Part shown: positions 29,167 to 40,787 of the stretch, one piece after another
Layout of the letters: each line of letters begins with the position of its first letter
Numbering within the stretch: the first letter of the stretch is position 1
Position numbers and translations under genes: made by a program
Assembly (NCBI GenBank): GCA_013360695.1
Contig: JABWBC010000014.1
Coordinates: 1 to 41,008 of the forward strand
Reading direction: 5' to 3'
Source of the DNA: Phycisphaerales bacterium
GTDB lineage: Bacteria > Planctomycetota > Phycisphaerae > Phycisphaerales > UBA1924
DNA: 41,008 nt
Notes under the pieces: model-generated
Databases searched by the model: none
Told to the model about the DNA's origin: nothing
What the model saw: the letters and a program-made list of their open reading frames with translations, nothing else

Positions 29167-29629
29167 ACACTTCCTCCGGCACGTACTTCTTCACCACGCC
29201 CTGCCATCCTGTGGGGCCGACAACGCTTCGAACAAGGCTGGAACTGACCTCCGAGATTTCTCGTGGCGGCATCAGAAAGACGGTGTCTATCGCGGGCTGC
29301 ATGTCCGCATTGACGTGCCGCATGGTCTGCTCATACGCAAAGTCCGCTTGGTTTCGGATGCCCCGAAGCATGTGAGTCGCACCGATCTGGCGGGCGTAGT
29401 CCACCAAGAACATATTGCCGAAGCTGTTGATACGGACCCGCGGCAACTTGCCCACGATCGACTTCAGCCATTCCTCGCGCTGGCGAACTGTGTAAACCGG
29501 CTTTTTCATCGCGTTCACGCCGATCGCGACGACCAGCTGGTCGAACAGCTTCGCCCCATGCTCGATCATCCATACATGACCGAGCGTCGGTGGATCGAAG
29601 CTGCCGGCGTATACGCCAATGGAGGCCAT
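29117..29629 (-). CDS. coaD: Phosphopantetheine adenylyltransferase
   Basis: GVYAGSFDPPTLGHVWMIEHGAKLFDQLVVAIGVN...MLRGIRNQADFAYEQTMRHVN..ISEVSSSLVRS. Confidence 0.93.
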   Translation of the reverse strand: MASIGVYAGSFDPPTLGHVWMIEHGAKLFDQLVVAIGVNAMKKPVYTVRQREEWLKSIVGKLPRVRINSFGNMFLVDYARQIGATHMLRGIRNQADFAYEQTMRHVNADMQPAIDTVFLMPPREISEVSSSLVRSVVGPTGWQGVVKKYVPEEVYDDLVRLHGEQVDGAP

Positions 29630-29632
29630 CGC

Positions 29633-31105
<1,473 letters not shown>

Positions 31106-31232
31106 ATCCGCATCCTCCCCTAGGGAATGCGGATGGTAGCCGAGCGAGGCATGTTCAACGCGGCCCGTGCGCGGCCGAAAGAGGCCGGCGCGCACAGAGC
31201 CCAATCGCGGCCACGCTACCACTCACACGCGA

Positions 31233-32102
31233 TCACTCTTCCAGGCGCGTGTCCCAATCAGAGTCTCGACGGTGATCACGGGCGTCGGGCGTGTTGACCC
31301 AGCCGTACTTCCCCTGATTGTACTGGTGATAGAGCTTGAACCAGGTCTTGTCGTCGCCCTTGGTCGACACATAGATGTCGTTGGCCTCGAAATCCTGGCT
31401 GCTGCCGAGCTCCTCATTCCCGTCGGTTGGGAATGTGAAGAGCTCCGCCGAGCCATCGAGGAAGCCAAGGTGCCCGCCCTTGAAATGCCGCATGGTGACC
31501 TGGTCGTCGTTGCCCCACATGCCGTCGGTGATGTCGCCGTTGTACCAGTAGGTACTCTCTTCCACAAAGACCGGGAGATTCCGCATCTTCGTGAGGTTCG
31601 GAACCCGATCCGCGGTCAGGTTGATCGGGCGGGCCGCCTTGCCGTCCTTGATGTACGAGACGCGGATGTCCAGTCCGACTCGCGCGCCCTGCACACTCCA
31701 CGGAAGGGTGTAATCAAAGTCCACCGCCGTCCCAAACATGCTCTTGTCGTTGCTCGAGTCGTCGGAATACTTCTTCTTGCGCCGGTTCTCCGGACACGCC
31801 GTCACGCTGTGCGCGTTGTCAAAGAACTTGAACAGCGAGCCCGGCTCGTACAAGCCGTTCGAGACCTTCTCGCGGAAAAACTTCCGCTGCGCCCAGATCC
31901 GATCCTTGTTCGCCGCCGCGTACATCTGCGTCGCCTGTGTAAGCGAGCGCATGTTCGCCAGGCACGCCACCTGGCGCCCGCTCGCCCTCGCCTTGCCAAG
32001 CGCCGGGAGCAGGATGCCGATCAAGAGCGCGATGATGGCGATCACCACCAGCAACTCGATCAGCGTGAACGCGGACCGACGATATCCATCACTCAGCTTC
32101 AT
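31233..32102 (-). CDS. Prepilin-type N-terminal cleavage/methylation domain protein (pseudopilin)
   Basis: [33 protein letters not shown]-terminal [18 protein letters not shown] motif of planctomycetal pseudopilins. Confidence 0.92.
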   Translation of the reverse strand: MKLSDGYRRSAFTLIELLVVIAIIALLIGILLPALGKARASGRQVACLANMRSLTQATQMYAAANKDRIWAQRKFFREKVSNGLYEPGSLFKFFDNAHSVTACPENRRKKKYSDDSSNDKSMFGTAVDFDYTLPWSVQGARVGLDIRVSYIKDGKAARPINLTADRVPNLTKMRNLPVFVEESTYWYNGDITDGMWGNDDQVTMRHFKGGHLGFLDGSAELFTFPTDGNEELGSSQDFEANDIYVSTKGDDKTWFKLYHQYNQGKYGWVNTPDARDHRRDSDWDTRLEE

Positions 32103-32237
32103 GTCGGCCTCCGTCGTCGCCCCTCGGCACGAGCACCGCGGGCGGGCCCAGAATGGGCCACATCAAGTATAGGGACTTCGATCCAGCACACCAACCAAAT
32201 CGACCGGGAGCGGTCTTTGCCCCTAGTATTCAGGCGG

Positions 32238-33383
32238 ATGCCTCAAGCGGATGCGACTTTACTAAATCACCCCCTCGGGATGACGCTCGATCAGTTCGTC
32301 CCCTTCGCCCGGCGCGAGCTCGGTGTCACGCATCCACGCGCCGAATCCGCCTATAAAAACTTCTTTCGCACCGGGGAAATCGCTGATTTCCTCTCGCCGC
32401 CCGCCACCGTGCAGGCCGTCCTCTCCGAGGATTCATTCGAGGGCAAGGTTCTGAAGTTCGTGCAGCACGTCCCCGCGGGCGATTCGCCGCTCGCGGAGCG
32501 CATGCCGGGCAAGTCCCTTGCCACCGAGTCCGTTCTGATCCCCATGATCGGCCGCACCCGATCCACGACCCACACCCTGTGCGTTTCCAGCCAGGTCGGC
32601 TGCGCCATGGGCTGCACCTTCTGTGAAACCGCCCAGATGGGCCTCATCCGCTCGCTGACCCCCGCCGAGATCGTTCAGCAATGGTGGGCCGCCACGCACG
32701 CGCTCGGCCATCGCCCTCAGAACATCGTCTTCATGGGCATGGGCGAGCCCCTCGACAACATCGACCACGTCATCCAGGCCATCGCCGTCCTCATCGACCA
32801 CAACGGCGCCCACATGCCCGTCAGCAAGATCACCGTCTCCACCGTCGGGCGGCTCGACGGCCTGGCACGCCTCTCCGAACAACTCCACACGCCCGGCTGG
32901 CATCGCCTCAACCTCGCCGTCTCTCTCAACGCCCCCAACGACGAGGTCCGCTCCCAAATCATGCCCGTCAACCGCGCCATGCCGATGGAAGCGCTCAAAC
33001 GCACGCTCATGGCCTGGCCGGTCTATGGCGGCGGAAAGCTCTGCCTCGAATACGTCCTCATCCCAGGCGTCAACAACTTGCCCGGACACGCCGCGGAGAT
33101 CGCCCGCTTCGTCGCCGACATCAACACGACCTCGCGGAACTCCTCGCCCCGCTGCGTCATCAACCTGATCCCCTACAACCCGCGCCGCAACTCGCCGTGG
33201 GACGCCCCCACCGACGCACAGGTCGACGCCTTCATGGCGGAACTGTCGGAGAAGGGCGTCTTCGTCAAGCGCCGCCGAACCAAGGGCCGCGACCTCATGG
33301 GCGCGTGCGGCCAGCTCGGCAGCGAGCACATCCGCAAACGCCGCTTCGTCGACGTCACACGCTCCAGGAACGAAGCGTCGTAG
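32238..33383 (+). CDS. rlmN: RlmN-family radical SAM 23S rRNA/tRNA methyltransferase
   Basis: CAMGCTFCETAQMG radical SAM cluster, NIVFMGMGEPLDN, LAVSLNAPNDEVRSQIMPVNR, GRDLMGACGQL. Confidence 0.93.
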   Translation: MPQADATLLNHPLGMTLDQFVPFARRELGVTHPRAESAYKNFFRTGEIADFLSPPATVQAVLSEDSFEGKVLKFVQHVPAGDSPLAERMPGKSLATESVLIPMIGRTRSTTHTLCVSSQVGCAMGCTFCETAQMGLIRSLTPAEIVQQWWAATHALGHRPQNIVFMGMGEPLDNIDHVIQAIAVLIDHNGAHMPVSKITVSTVGRLDGLARLSEQLHTPGWHRLNLAVSLNAPNDEVRSQIMPVNRAMPMEALKRTLMAWPVYGGGKLCLEYVLIPGVNNLPGHAAEIARFVADINTTSRNSSPRCVINLIPYNPRRNSPWDAPTDAQVDAFMAELSEKGVFVKRRRTKGRDLMGACGQLGSEHIRKRRFVDVTRSRNEAS

Positions 33384-33552
33384 GCCGGTGCTCCAGGACG
33401 CCGTGGCCGACGAGTGGCCACGCGGGTGGCCCGGCGGTCCCCGCCGACATGCGCGACCATCAAGAGCACAATTTCCGTTGATTCCCCGTGGTTTTCTTGT
33501 CCGTAGCACACCCGGACTTGCTGTCGCCACGCAGACCTGCAACCCTCAGCCC

Positions 33553-35178
33553 GTGCCGATCGATGCCGACCATCCCCGCCCCAGCCGCGACCGCCGCGAG
33601 CCTCGATTCATCGAGCCACTCCAGAAGCTCTTCGACCGCCTCCCACCACATTCGCTGGAGGCGGAGATGTCGCTGCTCGGGTCGATGATCCTCGACCCGC
33701 AGGTGATCGCGGACGTGATCGCCATCGTCCGCCGCCCCGAGGATTTCTACGACGAGAAGCACACCCACATCTACAAGGCCATCGTCGACGTCTTCGACGC
33801 CCACCACTCCGGCGACCTCGTCCAACTCGCCGACCTTCTCAACACCCGCGGCGTGCTCGACGCCATCGGCGGCGGCGACTACCTCGTCCAACTCGCCGAG
33901 AGCGTGCCCGCCGCCATCAACGCCCCCCACTACGCCCGACTGGTCGCGGAAAAAGCCAAGCTGCGCCGGCTCATCGACGCCGCCGGACAGATCCTCTACG
34001 ACGCATACCACACCGGCGACCTGGGGCCCGACGGCGCCCGCGAGGTCCTCGATCGCGCCGAGACTTCCGTCTTCGACATCGCGCAGGAGGCGATGGTCAG
34101 CGACCCCCAGGCCCTCGCCGACCTCTTGCAGATCGAGATCGACCGCATCGAAGCCTCCGAAGGAAAGGGCATCAGCGGCATCTCCACCGGCTTCCCCGAC
34201 ATGGACCGCTACCTCAGCGGCCTGCAAAAAGGCGAGATGATCATCCTCGCCGCTCGACCCTCCATGGGCAAGACCGCCCTGGCGCTCAACCTCGCCGAGC
34301 AGATCGCCTTCGGCGGACACCCCGCCAAGATCGCGCCGCGCCAGCGCACCAACGTCGGCGTCGGGGTCTTCAGCCTGGAAATGAGCAAGTCCGCCGTCAC
34401 CCAGCGCTTGCTCTCCGCCGCCTCGGGCATCGACAGCAAGAAAATCCGCGAGGGCACGCTCTCCGACGCCGAGTTCCGCGAGGCGCTCCACTTCGCCGGG
34501 GTTCTCGGCGACTCGCCCGTCTTCATCGACGACACGCCCGGCCTCACCGTTCTCAACCTTCGCGCCCGCGCCCGGCGCATGGTCGCGCAGCAGGGCGTTC
34601 AGGTTCTCATCGTCGACTACCTCCAGCTCCTCACCGCGCCCGGCTCGGCGCGCGAGAGCCGCCAGGTCGAGGTCTCCGCCATCAGCCGTGGCATCAAGTC
34701 CCTGGCGCGCGAGCTCAACGTCCCCGTCATCTGCCTCTCCCAGCTCAACCGCGCCAGCGAGCAGCGCACCGGCAACCGCCCGCGCATGAGCGACCTCCGC
34801 GAATCCGGCTCCATCGAGCAGGACGCCGACGTCATCATGCTCCTCCACCGCGAGGACTACTACCACATCGACGACCCCGAATGGCAGGACGCCAACCCCG
34901 ACAAGGTCGGCGTCGCCGAGATCATCATCGCCAAGCAGCGCAATGGCCCGACCGGCGTGGTCGAGCTCCTCTGGGACTCCCACACCACCCGCTTCAAGAG
35001 CCTCGGGCACAATTCTCCGCCCGCCTACCAGCCGCCACCGGTCAACATCCCGCAGTCCATGCAGCAGCCCCCGGCGTCCGGCTTCGCGCCGGGCAAGAAA
35101 TCCGGCCCGATCTCCGACCACCGCGACGGCGGCGGGCCCGATCGCGAGTCCTTCGGCGACCCGGGTGTCCCATTCTGA
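33553..35178 (+). CDS. dnaB: Replicative DNA helicase
   Basis: LPPHSLEAEMSLLGSMILDP, GEMIILAARPSMGKTALALNLAE, VGVFSLEMSKSAVTQRLLS, LIVDYLQLLT, ISRGIKSLARELNVPVICLSQLNR. Start codon uncertain (GTG assumed). Confidence 0.95.
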   Translation: MPIDADHPRPSRDRREPRFIEPLQKLFDRLPPHSLEAEMSLLGSMILDPQVIADVIAIVRRPEDFYDEKHTHIYKAIVDVFDAHHSGDLVQLADLLNTRGVLDAIGGGDYLVQLAESVPAAINAPHYARLVAEKAKLRRLIDAAGQILYDAYHTGDLGPDGAREVLDRAETSVFDIAQEAMVSDPQALADLLQIEIDRIEASEGKGISGISTGFPDMDRYLSGLQKGEMIILAARPSMGKTALALNLAEQIAFGGHPAKIAPRQRTNVGVGVFSLEMSKSAVTQRLLSAASGIDSKKIREGTLSDAEFREALHFAGVLGDSPVFIDDTPGLTVLNLRARARRMVAQQGVQVLIVDYLQLLTAPGSARESRQVEVSAISRGIKSLARELNVPVICLSQLNRASEQRTGNRPRMSDLRESGSIEQDADVIMLLHREDYYHIDDPEWQDANPDKVGVAEIIIAKQRNGPTGVVELLWDSHTTRFKSLGHNSPPAYQPPPVNIPQSMQQPPASGFAPGKKSGPISDHRDGGGPDRESFGDPGVPF

Positions 35179-35493
35179 TCGCCGCGCCTCGCACCAAGTT
35201 TTCCCATCTTCGCGCGGAGTGGCGCCAACCGTCACGGCATGCCGATCTCCGCGCGATCGGATCGGGATCCCCCTCACCCAAATCAATTCCGAACCTTGCT
35301 GTCGTCTGTTGACGCGATCCCCTTTTTGCGGGACGATCAACAAAATCGTGGGGATTCGCGCGCAGCACGAAATTCTCGGTCTCTCTTGTTCTCGGCCGAC
35401 GCATGTGGTCGCAGGAGGGCTCCCCGTGCGCGTGCTGAATGGATGGGCGCGGTCTCCGTCACGCTGTGGTGGTCTTCCTGTTGGGAGCATGGA

Positions 35494-37209
35494 ATGCGCA
35501 ATTCGGTGATTCTCGGAATGACGTTGCTGGCGCTGGGCGCGTTGCACTCTCGCGCTCAGGCCGCGGATGAAAAGGCGAGCGTAGTGGTCGAGCCGGTGTC
35601 CTGCGTTGAGGACGACGCGGCGGTGCTGGCCCGCATGGCGGTCACCCCGCACGAACTCGCGCAGACCCATCGACCTCTGCCCGAACTCTTCGCGTCGCTC
35701 CACGCCGCCACCTTCAGCGGCACGATCGACAACGGCTGGCACAACGACGAGGTCAACGAAGCCAACGAAGGCAACGGCTTCGACAGCTTCTCCGGTGATT
35801 TCCTCTTCCCAGCCAACACCACCTTCGCCGTCGGCAACGGCTATGTCGTCACCGGCACCAACGCCGGCATCCGCTATCACACGTCCTACGGCCAGGAGAT
35901 CTTCAGCGCCTCCTGGAGCACGTTCTTCGGCTCGGTCAACACCGGCTGGGACTTCGTCGCCCAGCCGACGATCGTCTTCGATCGCTGGTCCAACCGCTGG
36001 TTTGCTGTCATTCCTGCCATCCGCTCCATCGACACCTACACCTGGTTCCTCGTCGCCGTCTCCGACGACGCCAACCCGCAGGGCACCTGGAAGAAGTGGT
36101 CGGTCGACTCGACCGTCAACGGCACGCAGGCCACCGGCAACTGGTCCGACTGGGCCCGCTTGGGCGTTGACAAGGACGCGATCGTCGTCACCGCCAACAT
36201 GTACTCGCGCACCGGCGACGTCTTCCAATACTCAAAGATCCGCTGCTTCAAGAAGGCCGACCTCACGTCCTTCTCCTCCACGCTCCACTATTCCGATTTC
36301 TGGAATGTCCTTAACCCCGACAACACCAAGGCCTTCGCGGTCGTTCCCGCCGAGCACCTGCCGGGCGGCTCGCCCAACAATCAGGCCTTTTTCACCGCCA
36401 ACAACCAGACCAGCGGCAAGATCAATCTGATCGGCGTCGTCGGCGCCGCCACCACCAACCCCTCCCTCGTCAAGCAGACCATCAGCGTCCCGGCCTACGC
36501 ACGCCCCAACTTCGCCAAGCAGATGGAATCCGGCGTCCAGCTCGATTGCGGCGACGGGCGCATCCAGAACCTGCTCTGGAAGTACAACGTCCTCTCCACC
36601 GCCTATTCCGTCGGGCAGTCCGGCGTCACCGCCATCCGCTGGCACCAGGTCGCGTCGCAGAACTTCCCCGCCGCCTCGCTGCTCGCCTCGGGAAGCATCT
36701 TTGAGCCCAACGTGTGGCAGTGGTACCCCTCGATCTCCGTGAACAAGTACGGCACGCTGGCCGTGGGCTTCTCGCGCTCCTCGACCAGCGAGCACATCGG
36801 CCTTGGCTACTCGTACCGCTCGCCCAACGACCCCGCCGACTACATGTCACCCACCGCCATCGTGAAGTCCGGCACACGCGACTACTACGGCGAGGGCGGC
36901 TCGCCCATCCGCTGGGGCGACTACACCGGTACCACCGTCGACCCGCGCGACGACACCACCTTCTGGCACTACAACGCCTATCCCAACGATGTCTGGGGTG
37001 ACACTTGGAACACCTGGGCCCAGCCCTTCCAAGTCGGCGCCACCCTCGTCGCCGACTACAACGCCGACGGCTTCCTCACCGGCGATGACTTCGACCTCTT
37101 CGGCGTTCGTTTCGAGGAAGGCGACCCCCGCGCCGACCTCAACCACGACACCTTCGTCACCGGCGACGACTACGACTCCTTCGTCGACGCCTTCGAGAAC
37201 GGCTACTAG
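35494..37209 (+). CDS. Secreted protein with C-terminal dockerin-like calcium-binding repeats
   Basis: Signal peptide MRNSVILGMTLLALGALHSRAQA; C-terminus VADYNADGFLTGDDFDLFGVRF..ADLNHDTFVTGDDYDSFVDAFENGY. Confidence 0.85.
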   Translation: MRNSVILGMTLLALGALHSRAQAADEKASVVVEPVSCVEDDAAVLARMAVTPHELAQTHRPLPELFASLHAATFSGTIDNGWHNDEVNEANEGNGFDSFSGDFLFPANTTFAVGNGYVVTGTNAGIRYHTSYGQEIFSASWSTFFGSVNTGWDFVAQPTIVFDRWSNRWFAVIPAIRSIDTYTWFLVAVSDDANPQGTWKKWSVDSTVNGTQATGNWSDWARLGVDKDAIVVTANMYSRTGDVFQYSKIRCFKKADLTSFSSTLHYSDFWNVLNPDNTKAFAVVPAEHLPGGSPNNQAFFTANNQTSGKINLIGVVGAATTNPSLVKQTISVPAYARPNFAKQMESGVQLDCGDGRIQNLLWKYNVLSTAYSVGQSGVTAIRWHQVASQNFPAASLLASGSIFEPNVWQWYPSISVNKYGTLAVGFSRSSTSEHIGLGYSYRSPNDPADYMSPTAIVKSGTRDYYGEGGSPIRWGDYTGTTVDPRDDTTFWHYNAYPNDVWGDTWNTWAQPFQVGATLVADYNADGFLTGDDFDLFGVRFEEGDPRADLNHDTFVTGDDYDSFVDAFENGY

Positions 37210-37263
37210 CCCACCCACATCTTCAAACCCCTCGGGCTGCACCAGCCACGGCCTAGGGGATGC

Positions 37264-37302
37264 GCCGGATCGGGCCCACGCACCCGATCCGGCTTTGTTT
37301 TT
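37264..37302 (+). terminator. Intrinsic terminator after the dockerin-tailed protein
   Basis: GCCGGATCGGG-CCCACGCA-CCCGATCCGGC perfect 11-bp stem followed by TTTGTTTTT. Confidence 0.93.
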
Positions 37303-37476
37303 GGGCCGCGTTGGTGGATCGCGATTCCGACTCGGGCCCGATGCCCCTGCCTGCTCCTGATCCAACGCCTGGGCCCACGCGCATGAATCGAACGCCGGGC
37401 AATCGCTCACGAAATCCCACCCGCCCGATCCCGCTCCGGCGCGGTACGCTGTCGCGTCAACATCCGGAGAACGTCC

Positions 37477-38379
37477 ATGACCACCCGCGACCACCACGAT
37501 CTGTCCATCTCCCGCCGCGGCGCGATCGGCGCCCTGGGCCTCGGCGCCGCCGCCATCGCCGCCCACGCGAGCACCACCATGAACCCAAGCCAGCCCGCAG
37601 CCCAACCCTCCACGCCCACGCTCAAGGGCCGCATCAACCACTCCGTCTGCAAGTGGTGCTACAACATGCCGCTCGCCGACCTCTGCAAAAACGCCGCCGC
37701 GTTCGGACTCAAGTCCGTCGAGCTCCTCAACCCCGACGAGTGGCCCGTCGCCAAGCAGCACGGCCTGACCTGCGCCGTCGCCTCCTTCGTTAAGTCCAAC
37801 CCCATCCCGCGCGGCTTCAACCGCCTCGAGAATCACGACTCCATCATCAAGGAACTCGAGGAACGTCTGCCGCTCGTCAAGGAAGCCGGCCTGCCCAACC
37901 AGATCGTCTTTAGCGGCAACCGCGCCGGACAGGACGACAAGGAAGGCATCAAGAACTGCATCGTCGGCCTGAAGCGCATCACGCCCCTGGCCGAGAAGCT
38001 CGGCGTCACCATCGTCATGGAGCTCCTCAACTCCAAGGACCACACCGACTATCAGTGCGACCACACGTCCTACGGCGTCGCCATCTGCGAGGGCGTCGCC
38101 TCCGAACGCTTCAAGCTCCTCTACGACATCTACCACATGCAGCGCATGGAGGGCGACGTCATCGACACCATCCGCAAGCACGCCAAGCACATCGGCCACT
38201 ACCACACCGGCGGCGTGCCCGGACGCGCCGAGATCGACGAGACCCAGGAACTCAACTACGCCACCATCATGCAGGCGATCGTCGAAACCGGCTACACGGG
38301 CTTCGTGGGCCAGGAGTTCATCCCGCGCCACGATCCGATGACCTCGCTGCGTAAGGCCGTCGAAATCTGCGACGTCTGA
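37477..38379 (+). CDS. Hydroxypyruvate isomerase-like TIM-barrel protein with Tat-like signal
   Basis: SISRRGAIGALGLGAAAIAAHA leader; IVMELLNSKDHTDYQCDHTSYGVAICEGVASERFKLLYDIYHMQRMEGDVIDTIRKH..IGHYHTGGVPGRAEIDETQELNYATIMQAIVETGYTGFVGQEFIP. Confidence 0.9.
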   Translation: MTTRDHHDLSISRRGAIGALGLGAAAIAAHASTTMNPSQPAAQPSTPTLKGRINHSVCKWCYNMPLADLCKNAAAFGLKSVELLNPDEWPVAKQHGLTCAVASFVKSNPIPRGFNRLENHDSIIKELEERLPLVKEAGLPNQIVFSGNRAGQDDKEGIKNCIVGLKRITPLAEKLGVTIVMELLNSKDHTDYQCDHTSYGVAICEGVASERFKLLYDIYHMQRMEGDVIDTIRKHAKHIGHYHTGGVPGRAEIDETQELNYATIMQAIVETGYTGFVGQEFIPRHDPMTSLRKAVEICDV

Positions 38380-38560
38380 CCAAGGCCGATTATCGCATTC
38401 GGCTCATGGTTCGCGCCGAACAAATGCATCGGGCAGACGGCGGTCGATGGCGGCACACGAACGCCCACGTCGCCCGGCGTCGCATTCGCCTCGATCATGG
38501 AGGCCGGCGCTTCGTTGCGGCTTCGAGCATTTCCCCGCATCGAAACGGAATCCACCGCGC

Positions 38561-39415
38561 TCAACCCTTCCGGAGCAGGCCGCGGAACTCGCCGTAGGCG
38601 TTGGGATGGCTCTTGTGGTCGTTGACGCGGTGGCGGATGATCTCAAAGCCGTGCTGCTTCAAGAGCGCCGTCAGCGTCTGCTCGCTGAAGGGGTTGGGGT
38701 GCATGTGGTCGCGGTATTCCATGAGATCAACGAGCAGCCAGAACAGGCCGCCCGGCGCGAGGACGCGTTTGACCTCGGCGACGACGGCGCCGGGATCGTC
38801 GACGTGATCCAGGCAGTTCTCGGCAACCATGATGTCGAACGAATTCCCAGGCAGGGGGATGCGCTCGGCGGCGGAGGCCAGGAGCACCAGTTTGTCGCAA
38901 TGGCCCCGCTTGGGCAAAAGATCCTCGGCGACGTAGGCGTCCACCAGAGGGTCGACGGCGATGCCGCGCTTCCACTGAAGGAGCGAGATGGAGGGATACG
39001 GCCCGGGGCCGATCTCGATCGCCGAGCGCGTCGCGGCCCATGCCTCCAGGTCGGCCCATGTGGCAAGGCCCAGGAACTCGCGGAGCTCTTCGAGGCGCCC
39101 GCGTTGCCACCCGCCGTAGATGTCCTCGTAGGGGCCATGGAAAGCGCTGATAGGGTCGTGCTTGATGGAGTGATGCCAGAACGCGAGCTCGTCGCGGTAC
39201 TTGGCGGTCATCGCCGGGCACTCGTTCCCGGCGGCGTCGACGGCCTTGCCGCCCACCCCACCACGCCAGATCGCGCCAATCGATGCGCCCGCTGCCGAGC
39301 CGAGCGGCATCGACACCATCCGCTCGATCCGATCGAGCTTTGACTTCAGCTCGACCATCTGAGGCTCGACGGCCTTGGAGAGCATGTGCTTCACGCGGCG
39401 CTTCAGGGCTTGCAT
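38561..39415 (-). CDS. Class I SAM-dependent methyltransferase
   Basis: AIEIGPGPYPSISLLQWKRGIAVDPLVDAYV...NSFDIMVAENCLDHVDDPGAVVAEVKRVLAPGGLFWLLVD. Confidence 0.87.
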   Translation of the reverse strand: MQALKRRVKHMLSKAVEPQMVELKSKLDRIERMVSMPLGSAAGASIGAIWRGGVGGKAVDAAGNECPAMTAKYRDELAFWHHSIKHDPISAFHGPYEDIYGGWQRGRLEELREFLGLATWADLEAWAATRSAIEIGPGPYPSISLLQWKRGIAVDPLVDAYVAEDLLPKRGHCDKLVLLASAAERIPLPGNSFDIMVAENCLDHVDDPGAVVAEVKRVLAPGGLFWLLVDLMEYRDHMHPNPFSEQTLTALLKQHGFEIIRHRVNDHKSHPNAYGEFRGLLRKG

Positions 39416-39589
39416 CAATGGCACCGACCTTTCCTTTCCGCGGCGGGGCAGGGCCGCGGGCCGAGTCGCGGCCCAAGGGTAGGCGGTCCCGAACCGACAT
39501 CGGACCGCCACGAATGCGGGGAGTCGTCTATCATTCTCGATTGGTCGCGGGCCGGGCGCGAGCCCACGCGAGGAGGATGATCGCCGCCG

Positions 39590-40327
39590 ATGTCGAGCCT
39601 GAGCAACAATCTGCCCGATCCGAACGAGCCCCGCCCGCCGCTGGCGTTTGATCGGCGGTTGATCCAGCTTAAACGCCGCCTGGTGCGCGAGGCGACCATG
39701 GCGATCGGGATGCTCGAGACGGCCCTGGACGCCCTGTGGCGGCTGGACCGTCAGTCGGCCAAGGAAGTGACGCGCCTGGATGACCGCATCGATCGCGAGG
39801 AAGTCTCGATCGAGGAAGAGTGCAACTCGATCCTGGCGCTACACCACGTTTTCGCCCGCGATTTCCGGGTGGTGACGTTCATCCTGCGGGTCAATGCCGA
39901 CATCGAGCGGGTGGCGGACCATGCGTGCTCGATCGCCAAGATCGTGCGGAAGATCCAGAGCGACTCCGTGCCGAGTTGGCCGACGTCGCTGCGCGAGCTG
40001 GGCGATCGGGTGCCGATGATGTGCCACGACCTGATGCGGGCCGTGCTGGACGAGAACGTGGACGCGGCACGGGAGCTGGTGCGGAGCGACGAGACAATCG
40101 ACCAGCTGGACAAACGGCTGTTCGACGAGACGATCGACCACATGCTGCTGTCGCCGACGCAGCGGGAACAGCTGGCCAACGGGCTCTTGATCTACCGGGC
40201 CGGGCGAGAGCTGGAGCGGATTGGCGATCTGATGACGAACGTCGCGGAGGACATCGTCTACCTGGCGACCGGGGACATCATCCGCCACGTTGAAAAGCAG
40301 CAGCGCCGGCGCAGCCGCCAGTCGTAG
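39590..40327 (+). CDS. phoU: Phosphate transport system regulator PhoU
   Basis: ALDALWRLDRQSAKEVTRLDDRIDREEVSIEEECNSILALHHVFARDFRVVTFILRVNADIERVADHACSIAKIV; ELERIGDLMTNVAEDIVYLATGD. Confidence 0.93.
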   Translation: MSSLSNNLPDPNEPRPPLAFDRRLIQLKRRLVREATMAIGMLETALDALWRLDRQSAKEVTRLDDRIDREEVSIEEECNSILALHHVFARDFRVVTFILRVNADIERVADHACSIAKIVRKIQSDSVPSWPTSLRELGDRVPMMCHDLMRAVLDENVDAARELVRSDETIDQLDKRLFDETIDHMLLSPTQREQLANGLLIYRAGRELERIGDLMTNVAEDIVYLATGDIIRHVEKQQRRRSRQS

Positions 40328-40547
40328 GCGGGGCGGAACTCGGCAAGAATAGTCCAATTGGCCCGCTGGTCTGGTGTCGAACGGCAAGAACATTGCCGGG
40401 CAGTCCCGGAATCGCCGCCGCCCACCACCATTCCCAAGCGCGCGCTCCCGCTCCCCGGAGCCTTCCCACGACCGCTCGCGAGGACACGCTTGCTGAACGG
40501 CGTGAATGCGTGGATGGGCGACTGCGCGACTTGGTGATTGGCAACTT

Positions 40548-40582
40548 CCAAAAACAACAACACCCACGCGTCTACGTGGGTG
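40548..40582 (-). terminator. Intrinsic terminator downstream of the 16S rRNA
   Basis: Minus strand CACCCACG-TAGACG-CGTGGGTG (perfect 8-bp stem) followed by TTGTTGTTTTTGG, about 212 nt after the 16S 3' end. Confidence 0.85.
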
Positions 40583-40787
40583 CTGCGCCGGAACTTCCGG
40601 GTATTCAAGAAACAGTCGGGGCCGCTTGGCGTGGTGTTGCCACCACGCTATCCGAGTCGCCGAGGCGACGACGGGCGAGGATGCATTGACAGAACATGGT
40701 GAAGATCTCTCTTCGCACCTCTGATCAATCTTTCGATCGACTGGACCGGATCAGGTCCGCGAGGGGCATGCCATGTCTAAGGAAATC

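Noticed and set aside
33460-36228. 922-aa minus-strand ORF, the longest in the track
   Set aside because: Spans dnaB and the dockerin protein in antisense; Gly/Val/Asp-rich shadow translation caused by high GC at third codon positions.
36847-38331. 494-aa minus-strand ORF
   Set aside because: Antisense shadow of the dockerin protein and the isomerase-like gene.
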